A stretch of DNA of 64,000 bases from NCBI RefSeq assembly GCF_040947875.1, contig NZ_JBFRXN010000002.1, positions 496,001-560,000 of the forward strand. The letters run 5' to 3'. Shown here piece after piece: positions 1-9,600 of the stretch. This DNA comes from Pseudomonas sp. MYb118. GTDB lineage: Bacteria; Pseudomonadota; Gammaproteobacteria; Pseudomonadales; Pseudomonadaceae. The notes under the pieces were generated by a model. That model did not search any database, was not told where the DNA came from, and saw nothing but the letters and a program-made list of their open reading frames with translations. The first letter of the stretch is position 1; each line of letters opens with the position of its first letter. Both the position numbers and the translations under genes were made by a program.

Positions 1-1081
1 TGACCTTCCCCGCCAACAGCGAGGTCGAGTCCGACGAAGAGGACATCAGCTACCTGTCGCAGACCCGCCAGTTGAGCGACACGCCATGGAATTTCACCCT
101 GCTCACGCCCTTGCAGGACCTGCGTCGCCAGGCCATCAATCAGGGGATTCTGGTGGCCGTGGCTTTTGCCCTCGTGGCGTTCCTGCTGATCGCCTGGAAC
201 GAGCGGCGCAAGGTGATTGCCACCCGTCTCGCCGCGCGCGAGGCCCTGGAAGAAGCCAACAATCAACTGGAGCGTCGGATTACCGAACGCACCAGCGACC
301 TGCGCGCCAGTAACGAACGCCTCAAGGGCCAGATCCGCGAACGCCGGCACGCCGAAGAGACCCTGCGCCACGCCCAGGACGAACTGGTGCAGGCCGGCAA
401 ACTCGCGGCCATCGGTCAGATGTCCACCAGCATCGCCCACGAACTGAACCAGCCACTGGCGGCGCTGCGTACCCTGTCAGGCAATACCGTGCGCTTCATG
501 GAGCGTGGCCAGCTGGACGTGGCCAGCACCAATCTCAAGACCATCAACGATCTGATCGACCGCATGGGCCGCATCACCGCCAGCCTGCGCTCGTTCGCCC
601 GGCGCGGTGACGACAAGGGCCAGGCCTGCCTGGGCAAGGGCGTGGATGCCGCCCTGCAACTACTCGGCTCGCGGGTCGAAAGCGCTCACTTGCAGGTGCA
701 TCGGCGCTTCGAAGAGGTGCAGGTCCAAATCGACCAGACTCGCCTGGAGCAGATTCTGGTCAACCTGATCGGTAACGCCCTCGATGCCATGCAGGCCCAG
801 CCGCTGCCGGAGCTGTGGCTGGAAGGTGAAGCGCTGGACGGCAAATATCGCCTGCGGGTGCGCGACAACGGCCACGGCATCGACATTGATGCGCGCAAGC
901 ACCTGTTCGAACCCTTCTTCACCACCAAACCGGGCGAACAGGGCCTGGGACTTGGCCTGACCCTGTCCGCCAGCCTGGCCGCCGCCACGGGCGGGCACCT
1001 GGGTGTCGAACACCCGGCCAGCGGTGGCACCAGCTTCGTCCTCAGTTTACCGTTGGTAAGCCCTACTCCTGCCGAGCCAAT

Positions 1082-1085
<4 letters not shown>
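1..1085 (+). CDS. dctB: C4-dicarboxylate sensor histidine kinase DctB, 3' part
   Basis: The gene is cut by the window edge; the reading frame is open from base 3 and gives 360 residues. A membrane helix (GILVAVAFALVAFLLIAW) is followed by a coiled-coil linker. Then comes the kinase core: the phospho-acceptor box SIAHELNQPLAALR, the N box LVNLIGNALDAM, then DNGHGID, FEPFFTTK and GLGLGLTLS. In this family the missing N-terminal periplasmic domain senses C4-dicarboxylates and the kinase phosphorylates DctD. The stop codon overlaps the dctD start by four bases, so the two are co-translated. The dctB name rests on the dctD partner and the DctB-like linker; the substrate is inferred. Confidence 0.85.
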
Positions 1086-2409
<1,324 letters not shown>

Positions 2410-2410
<1 letters not shown>

Positions 2411-2748
2411 TGGACCTGATTCTCAAAGCAACCCTGGGCGCAGCGGTGGTGGTGATCCTCGCCACCCTGGCCAAGACCCGCAACTACTACATCGCCGGCC
2501 TGGTGCCGCTGTTCCCGACCTTCGCGCTGATCGCCCACTACATCGTCGGCAAGGGCCGTTCGGTGGACGATCTGAAGACCACCATCGTGTTTGGCATGTG
2601 GTCGATCATTCCGTATTTCATCTACCTGGCGACCTTGTATGTGATGGTCGACCGGATGCGCCTGGAAGCGTCGCTGGCAGTGGCGGCGGTGGCGTGGTTG
2701 ATGGCGGCGACGGTGCTGGTCAGCGTTTGGGTGCGGGTGCACGGCTGA
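2410..2748 (+). CDS. GlpM-family inner membrane protein
   Basis: This small, very hydrophobic protein has 112 residues and about four predicted membrane helices. The stretch RNYYIAGLVPLFPTFALIAHY is characteristic of the GlpM family, first named in P. aeruginosa for an effect on alginate production; its biochemical role is unknown. The ATG at 2410 shares two bases with the dctD stop, so translation is coupled. Similarity to GlpM is recognised from memory, so I leave the symbol empty. Confidence 0.8.
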
Positions 2749-2774
2749 TCACCCTTTCAACCCTGTGGATAACC

Positions 2775-2861
2775 CTGTGGGAGCGAGCCTGCTCGCGATG
2801 GTATATCAGGCAACACGGAGTTGACTGACACACCATCGCGAGCAGGCTCGCTCCCACACAG
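2775..2861. repeat. REP inverted pair
   Basis: Two REP arms of the GTGGGAGCGAGCCTGCTCGCGAT type face each other around a spacer of about 40 bases. They sit between the convergent ends of the glpM-like gene and the lipoprotein operon and could act as a bidirectional terminator or mRNA 3' stabiliser. Confidence 0.95.
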
Positions 2862-2883
2862 TTCTTTTAAAGCGCTGAACAAG

Positions 2884-3792
2884 CTATTGCCCGTACACCT
2901 TCTGCAACTGCGACTGGGTCAGCGCGTCTTCGAAGGGCACCGGCACTGATTTCACCGCGCCGTACAGGTTGCGGTAACGCCAGTAGCTGCCCTGGTTGGT
3001 CAGTTGATAACCGCGCTCGACCACGCGCTGGCCATCCAGCACGTACCGCAAGGTTTCCTGGGCGGCTTCCGGTGGCGCCGGCAACATCAGGTCGGCAGCC
3101 AGTACGCGCATGGATTCGTCGATGCACTCGTCAAGCACCGCCGTAACCTTGGCCAGCTCCAGGCTGCCGTCGTCGATGCACTGTTTGCCGCAACGACGAA
3201 TCGGCTGGCTGGCCACTTCGATGCGCATGCGGTACAGCGCCGAACCTGCGATGTCCTGGACCTGTACCTGATTGACCAGCATGAAACTGCCGCGGTCCGG
3301 GGTCAGCATCAGCTTGGGTTCGATCACCAGACGTGCAGTGACCGCGCCCTCGCCCTGCTTCAACCCGGCGGCTTGCGAGGCCTGTTGATAACGTTGTTGC
3401 AGGCGCTCCTGCAACGGCACCCCGGCCAGCAGGTCGGCCATCGGCCGCGCCTCCTTCAAAGCCACATTTTCCGCATCGCGCTGCAGGCTGCCGCTGCCCA
3501 TCTGGGTGTTGATCAGACTTGCCACCAGCAGGCCGGCGAGCCCGGCGGTGTTGCCGGAACTGGCGATCAGGTTATGACTCGACGACGCGGCGTCCTGCGC
3601 CACCTTGGCGTCGATCACCGTGCTCGCGCCGACAAACGCCTTTGGCAGTTGCATGTCCACCTTCAGCCCGTGGGCCTGGACATAGGACGCCGCCCCCAGG
3701 GACCTGAAACCGGCTTCAGGCGCCGGTTTCTGTGCGCAGCCGGCCAGCGTCAACAGGGCCGACGCCGCGATCACCCTGAACGAACATTTCAT
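2884..3792 (-). CDS. Putative lipoprotein of unknown function
   Basis: The 302-residue product starts with a lipoprotein signal, MKCSFRVIAASALLTLAGC, whose lipobox LAGC predicts a lipidated Cys19. The rest should be periplasmic or outer-membrane attached. It has three further cysteines (RRCGKQC near the middle, then DEC). I recognise no family. The start was chosen because ATG 3792 sits directly before the signal peptide and overlaps the stop of the upstream gene by four bases. The pair is therefore an operon, and the two lipoproteins probably work together. Confidence 0.75.
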   Translation of the reverse strand: MKCSFRVIAASALLTLAGCAQKPAPEAGFRSLGAASYVQAHGLKVDMQLPKAFVGASTVIDAKVAQDAASSSHNLIASSGNTAGLAGLLVASLINTQMGSGSLQRDAENVALKEARPMADLLAGVPLQERLQQRYQQASQAAGLKQGEGAVTARLVIEPKLMLTPDRGSFMLVNQVQVQDIAGSALYRMRIEVASQPIRRCGKQCIDDGSLELAKVTAVLDECIDESMRVLAADLMLPAPPEAAQETLRYVLDGQRVVERGYQLTNQGSYWRYRNLYGAVKSVPVPFEDALTQSQLQKVYGQ

Positions 3793-4484
3793 TGTTCGAA
3801 CGGCGTGATCATTTGCTGACGGCTGGTGTCCATGGCCTGGTAGAAGGCATTGGACAGGTTGGTGTAGGTCGGTTCGTCCCACTCGCCCTGAGCGGCCTGG
3901 ACCACGGCAAAAGGTTTGAACCAGAGCAGTTTGTTGTCCGCCAGATCGACCATCATGCCCTGGCCGGTCACTTGCGCCATCGGTACGCTGGTCGGCACGA
4001 AACCGTAGTAGCTGCGGGTAGCGCCGGTGGCGAAGACGTTCACCAGCAACAGACGGTCGACGCCGTAGGTGGCCTTGATCGGTGTCAGGTCGCGCACGGT
4101 ATAACCTTCACGGAAACTGGTTTTCTTGTAGGACTCGAGGTTGACCGGTTCGTTGATGCGTTTGACCTTGTAGCCCTTGGCTTCCAGCTTGGCGATGATG
4201 ACATCGGGCAAGGTGTTGAGGTCGCGAACCTGCCACTTTTCGACGTTGTCGCTGAGTTTGCTGTTCACGCCCTTGTTGATGGCGTAATCGAGAATGCCCT
4301 GATTACCGGTGAGTGCCAGTACCGGCGGCGGTACTGCCGTGATCGCCACACCGATGGTTGGTTCCTTGGCATCCCAGAACTGTTGATCCAGTGGCACCGG
4401 GGGTTGAATGTTGGCGCAGCCGGTGAGGGTCAGGCAGGCGAGCAGAGTGAGCGCCGCCCACGTTCGAAAAGCGTGAAGAGTCAT
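3789..4484 (-). CDS. Putative lipoprotein of unknown function
   Basis: The 231-residue product begins with a signal peptide ending in the lipobox LTGC (Cys23), so it should be a lipoprotein. A mature region of about 208 residues has no transmembrane helix and no motif I recognise; the segment around YGVDRLLLVNVF and the WFKPFAVV stretch look like a mixed alpha/beta fold. It is the first gene of a two-gene minus-strand operon, with AGGGA about nine bases before the ATG. It is loosely reminiscent of CsgG/GNA1162-type lipoprotein sets, but I cannot show that. Confidence 0.75.
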   Translation of the reverse strand: MTLHAFRTWAALTLLACLTLTGCANIQPPVPLDQQFWDAKEPTIGVAITAVPPPVLALTGNQGILDYAINKGVNSKLSDNVEKWQVRDLNTLPDVIIAKLEAKGYKVKRINEPVNLESYKKTSFREGYTVRDLTPIKATYGVDRLLLVNVFATGATRSYYGFVPTSVPMAQVTGQGMMVDLADNKLLWFKPFAVVQAAQGEWDEPTYTNLSNAFYQAMDTSRQQMITPFEQ

Positions 4485-4584
4485 GGATCAAATCCCTATG
4501 ATTGAAAACGTCGCTGTCTGTATCGGCAGCCACGAGCATCAGCCATAGTGGCACATTGATATATTTCTGTTCAACTGCTCAAGA

Positions 4585-5250
4585 TCAACGGTCAGCGCCG
4601 TCCTTTGCCTCGCTGATGATCTGCCGGATAGCGCCGACAAAGGTTTCCACCGGCTGCCCGCCCGTCACCGCGTACTGCCCGTTGAACACCACCGTCGGCA
4701 CCGAATTGACCCCTCGCGACAGCCACAACTGCTCTTCCTCGCGCACCTCTTTGGCGAACTCGTCGGACGCCAGTATCGCCTCGGCACGCTGTCGATCCAG
4801 GCCGACGTCCTGAGCGATCTGCACCAGTTGGGCGTGATCGGACGGGTTGCCACCATCGGTGAAATACGCCTTGAACAGCGATTCCTTCAGATTGAACTGC
4901 AACCCTTCCAGCCCGGCCCAGTACAGCAGGCGATGGGCGTCGAAGGTGTTGTAGATGCGGCTGTTGCCATCGGTACGAAAAGCGAATCCGACCTCGGCGC
5001 CACGGGCGCGGATCATCTCGCGGTTTTTCTGCGATTGCTCAGGGGTCGAGCCGTATTTTTCGCCGATGTGTTCGGTGATGTTCTGCCCTTCGGCGCCCAT
5101 CTTCGGGTTCAGCTCGAACGGCTGGAAGCGGATCTCGGCCTGCACCTCATCGCCCAGTTGTTCCAGGGCCCGGGTCAGGCCGTACAGACCGACGACGCAC
5201 CAGGGGCAGGACACGTCGCTGACAAAATCAATTTTCAAGGGAGCGCTCAT
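4585..5250 (-). CDS. DsbA-family thiol oxidoreductase, FrnE type
   Basis: The 221-residue protein has a thioredoxin fold with the redox motif CPWC at residues 14-17 (SCPWCVVG) and a cis-Pro segment near SVPTVVFNG. It lacks a signal peptide, as is usual for the FrnE-like branch, which acts in the cytoplasm as a disulfide oxidoreductase or isomerase. Length fits the family. The ATG at 5250 is preferred because it directly precedes the beta strand carrying the CPWC motif. It is transcribed away from the lipoprotein operon start by about 100 bases and is probably a separate unit. Confidence 0.85.
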   Translation of the reverse strand: MSAPLKIDFVSDVSCPWCVVGLYGLTRALEQLGDEVQAEIRFQPFELNPKMGAEGQNITEHIGEKYGSTPEQSQKNREMIRARGAEVGFAFRTDGNSRIYNTFDAHRLLYWAGLEGLQFNLKESLFKAYFTDGGNPSDHAQLVQIAQDVGLDRQRAEAILASDEFAKEVREEEQLWLSRGVNSVPTVVFNGQYAVTGGQPVETFVGAIRQIISEAKDGADR

Positions 5251-5293
5251 CACGGACCTCGCAGGGTGCAAAGCCCAAACATACACCCGGATC

Positions 5294-5388
5294 CCCTGTA
5301 GGAGCGAGCTTGCTCGCGAGGCGGTGTGTCAGGCGACACAGTTATCGACTGATGCGCCGCCATCGCGAGCAAGCTCGCTCCTACAGGG
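5294..5388. repeat. REP inverted pair
   Basis: Two arms of the GTAGGAGCGAGCTTGCTCGCGA type flank a short spacer. The right arm contains the TAG stop codon of the hydrolase gene that ends at 5381. Confidence 0.95.
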
Positions 5389-6412
5389 ACAGTGGTTGCG
5401 CGACGGTGATCTGCGCCCAGTGCGAGGTGTCTTCGCGATGCGCCTGCAAGTACGGCAGCACCGCCGCCAGCAGCGGCGCCTTGAACGCTTCCTGGAACCG
5501 ATGCGCCAACCCCGGAATCAGGCGCAGCTGGCTGCCCTGGATATGCGCCGCCAGGTGCACGCCGTGCATCACCGGCAACAACGGGTCGGCGGTGCCGTGC
5601 ACCACCAGCGTCGGCACGCGCAGTTGGTTGAGCAAGGCCACCCGACTCGGCTCGGCCAGGATCGCCATGATCTGGCGCTTCACGCCCTCGGGGTTGAAGG
5701 CGCGGTCGTAGGCCACGGCGGCCTGCTGCAACAACGCCTGGCGGTCGTCGCTGACGGTCGGGCTGCCCAGTGCCGCAAGCAGATCGGCTTGCTGCTCCAG
5801 CGCCACCTCACGATTCGGTGCGCCGCGACGCGACAGCAGTTGCACCAGCGCCGCGCTCGGGGCCGGCAACCCTTCGGCGCCGGAGGTGGTCATGATCAGG
5901 GTCAGGCTTTCCACTCGTTGTGGCGCCATGGCCGCCATATGCTGGGCGATCATGCCGCCCATGCTCGCGCCCAGGACATGGAATTGCTCGACGTGCAGGG
6001 CATCCATCAGGCCCAGGGCGTCGTCGGCCATGTCGGTCAGCGAGTACGGCGCCGCCACCGGCAGGCCGAGCTTGTAGCGCAGCACTTCGAAAGCCAGGTT
6101 GGCGTCGATGGGCGCCTGGCGCCAGGTCGACAGGCCGACATCGCGATTGTCGTAGCGAATCACCCGAAAACCTTGCTGACACAGCGCCACCACCACTTCA
6201 TCGGGCCAGTGGATCAATTGCCCGCCCAGGCCCATCACCAGCAGCAGGGCCGGATCCGAGGCACGACCGATGCTCTGGTACGCCAGGCTCACCTGCGCCA
6301 GATCGACCCGTTCGGTCGGTACGTTGACATCACATCGAGACGCCGCCAGGGACGGCAGGCCGAACAAACACGCGGCCAAAAACACCACAGTGGAAAAAAA
6401 TCGTGCACACAT
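5381..6412 (-). CDS. Exported alpha/beta-fold hydrolase
   Basis: The 343-residue protein has a signal peptide (cleavage likely after SLAAS near residue 25) and an alpha/beta-hydrolase fold. The oxyanion segment is [12 protein letters not shown], the nucleophile elbow is GASMGG, the acid is in HGTADPLLP and the histidine in GLAHRF. It resembles esterases and lipases of the periplasm; the substrate is not evident. The last residues (AQPLSL) and the TAG stop run into the adjacent REP element, so an older C-terminus may have been altered. It has no co-directional neighbour close enough to define an operon. Confidence 0.85.
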   Translation of the reverse strand: MCARFFSTVVFLAACLFGLPSLAASRCDVNVPTERVDLAQVSLAYQSIGRASDPALLLVMGLGGQLIHWPDEVVVALCQQGFRVIRYDNRDVGLSTWRQAPIDANLAFEVLRYKLGLPVAAPYSLTDMADDALGLMDALHVEQFHVLGASMGGMIAQHMAAMAPQRVESLTLIMTTSGAEGLPAPSAALVQLLSRRGAPNREVALEQQADLLAALGSPTVSDDRQALLQQAAVAYDRAFNPEGVKRQIMAILAEPSRVALLNQLRVPTLVVHGTADPLLPVMHGVHLAAHIQGSQLRLIPGLAHRFQEAFKAPLLAAVLPYLQAHREDTSHWAQITVAQPLSL

Positions 6413-6532
6413 GAAAAAACACCGAAACGCAGAACCCCAGTAGAGCGCGAGTCTGATGAAGTTTGTTCAAGCGCGCTGCCACAGTTGCGTGACAGTTTGA
6501 TGAAGATTGCCGAGTGGTCGCCTGCGCGCCTG

Positions 6533-6545
6533 CAATAACTATGTA
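6533..6545 (+). promoter_or_regulatory. Motif shared by the two giant accessory genes (copy 1)
   Basis: CAATAACTATGTA lies 76 bases before the ATG at 6621. Twelve of its 13 bases match CAACAACTATGTA, found 72 bases before the ATG at 45198. The equal spacing suggests a shared promoter or regulator site, possibly with CTATGT as a -10-like element. This is an inference from two copies only. Confidence 0.4.
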
Positions 6546-6620
6546 GTGCCAACGCCTAACGGCAGTTTTCTTAAATGGCTCGCTCACGGACGGACTTCCC
6601 GCCCCTACCGAGCCAAGCCC

Positions 6621-9600
6621 ATGACCGATAGACGCCTGCCCCGGCTACCCTCCCCCGCACTGCTCGCCCTGCCGCCCCTGAAAGCCCTGCCCCGGCACCA
6701 GGATGAAAGCCTGATGCTCGGCGCGCTGACGCGTTGGCGCGACAGCGCCGAGGGTCTGCGAAAGCTGCTTGCCAGCGTACCGTCCAGCCGCGCCATGGTT
6801 GAGCGCCTGCTCAGGCAAGAGGACCCGAACCCGCAGCAAGCACTCAGTGAACGCTGGCGCGACTTCTGGAACACTCGCGCTCCCGGCACCGCGGTCTCGC
6901 GGCAAACACAGGCCATCGAGCTTTACCGCCAGCATTTCGAGGCGGCCGCCGATTGGGCCTTCGCCCAGCGAATCATCACCGCGCAACAGCACGGGACGTT
7001 GCTGTCGATCAGCGATCCCGAAAGGGCGAAGCCCGACCCCCCGTCCATCCGCATCGAGCAACCGGCGCTGGTGCTAGGCAATGAAAGCCGCATCAAACTC
7101 CCGGGCGCCTGGGTCATCACCGCCGAACACGCGCTGAATGGCAGCCAGTTGCTGTACCTGCCCAGTCGCGCCATCGCAATTGTCCACTTCGAACGGCGCA
7201 GTGCCCTGCACGCCTGGCTGACCCAGCTGGTACCGCAGGGCCTGCCCAGGGATAACCTGCGTGTCGAGTACAGCGCGCACACCCAGCCCATCAGCGTCGG
7301 CGCGAGTGACCTGTTCGCCGTCCACCAGCAGGCGCAGGCCGATGCGCTGCGCCAAGGCAGTCGAGGCAAACCGGACGCGCAACAGCGCGCGCAAGCCCTG
7401 GCCCAGGCTGAAGAGGTGGATCGCCAGCGCAGCAACAGCCCGGTGATTGCTTCAGCGCCCAGGCTCGACACCCCGCCCCCCGAGAGCGACGAACCTGCGC
7501 TGTTCGGCAGCCTGTACGCCGACATCCCCTGGTCCGAGCGTCAGGCTGCACTGCACCAGCAACGCGAGGCATTGGACGCGCTGATCGAAGAGGTCGGCGA
7601 TGGCGCCGGCCTGCAACCGTTCAAGGATTCGCTCAACGCGCTGGAGAAGGCCGAGCAGGACGCGAACAAGGCAGCTTCGACCTTGCTTCAGCATCCGCGC
7701 CCCGCAACCTTCGACCGGGAGTTCACCACGCTGTGCGCAGCGCACAAGGCCGGGCTAAAGGCCGAAGCCCAACTGCAACGGCTGCTCAAGCAACTCGATG
7801 AGGAGCAATACCGGCAGCTGCTGGCGGCGCTCGACACCCACTCGGTTGCCGCCAGCCTCAGCCTGGCAAACACGACTGACAGCGCCACGTCCCATGCACT
7901 GGCGGGCGCCTTCCTTGTCACCGTGGCGGCTTCGCCCCCCAGCGTGTTGCTCTACTGGCCGGGCACTGGCGGTGGCCTGCAACGTTTCGCCGACCGTCGC
8001 GAGCTTGAACGCCGCGTGCTCAAACTCGCACCCGCGGACAACGGCGCCAGCCTGCACACGCAGACCATCAGCGGCGACGCGCTGGAGCACGGTTTGCGGC
8101 AACTGTTCCACGACTTCGAAACACGGGCCAGAGCCCTTGCCGACGAAGCGCCTGGGCGTGACGAACAACTGGAAACGTTACGCGCCAGCGCCCTGGCGAC
8201 CTTGCAGGTGCCGGTACACGCCGCCAGGAATCTGGTCTTCGCCCATCGACTGGAACAGGACCGCAGTGCCGCCCTCGCCGACCATCTGCCCGACTGGCTC
8301 GACAAACTGCCGACGCCCGATCGCAACGAACTCAGGTCCCTGATCGAAGCGTATCTGCCGGCGATGAAACGCAGTCACGAGCTACTGACCGTGGCCCTCG
8401 AACCCCGCCAGCAATTCACCCGCAAATACCTGCAAGCCCGCCTGCGCAAAGACTTCTCGATCAAGGGCTCGTTCGATGTGCAATTGCACATCCCCGATAC
8501 CGTCACCTGGGAAACCCGCTACAGCGCAGGCCCCACCGGACCAGTGCCGACCTCGGTCATGGTCGCCGGCAAGAAGCGTAGCAGGATGTCGCTCGAAGCC
8601 TTGGCCCAACTCAACATCGACAGCGCGCAGTCGGTCCAGCAGGACCCGTTGTCCCAGCGCCTGGTGCTGATGCATCGGGAAGTCACCGCCGACGATGACC
8701 AGGAACGCATTCGCCTGCTCAACGGCATCACGCCAACCTACCTGCGCAAGATCCTCCCGGAACTGGACCTGCCCAACGCCTACGAGCAGCGGATTCTCGG
8801 CGCCTTCAAGGGCGCGGCCAGCGAAGCGCCGTTCGTGCGCGAGCACCGCCGCGAATGCCTGATCGAACCCTGGCGGCTGATGCTCAAGTTGCAGGGTGAA
8901 TGTGCAAGGCTGCAAAAGCACATCGAGCGCGACGACCTGAAGATCCTCGACATTGCCATAGACCCTGCCACGTCCTCCGGTCAACGCATCGCTCTACTGC
9001 CGGCGCGCCTGACCGTGGGCGGCAAGGACACCCCCGATCAAGGGGCGGTGACCTTGTCCGGCGTGACATTCATCCAGGAGCAGGTCAGCGGCGTGACCCT
9101 GCTGTACTTGCCCGACAGCCCCGACGGCCAGTTCCTGCGTCGCTATGCCAACCTGGAGACAGCACGCAAGGCGCTGTTCAACCTGTGCCTGCAAGACAGG
9201 ATGCTGCATTACCTGGCCGGCCGAGCCCTGCACGGTGATGCCCGCAGCCACGCCAGCCGTCTCAATGAGGCGGCGCTCAAGCACTTCGACCGGATGATCG
9301 GCGTCGGCGCGCCGTGGCCGGCATCCACCTCGCTGGCCGCGCATTTGCTCGACGCGCACATGGGCCGGCTGATCATCGCCCATCGCGACACCTCGCGCTC
9401 GAACGCCTCGTTGCAGTTGGAGCACTACGCACTGGAAGGCCCGCGTGCCTTCAACTACATCAAGATGGCCTTGGGCATGCTGCCGTTCGTGGGCAGCGCT
9501 ATTGCCCTCTACGATGCCTGGGCGGCGGCGAACCAGGCCGCGTCGGCGTTCCTGCGCGGCGATGTCGGCGATGGCCTGGCGGAACTGCGCAGCGTGCTGT

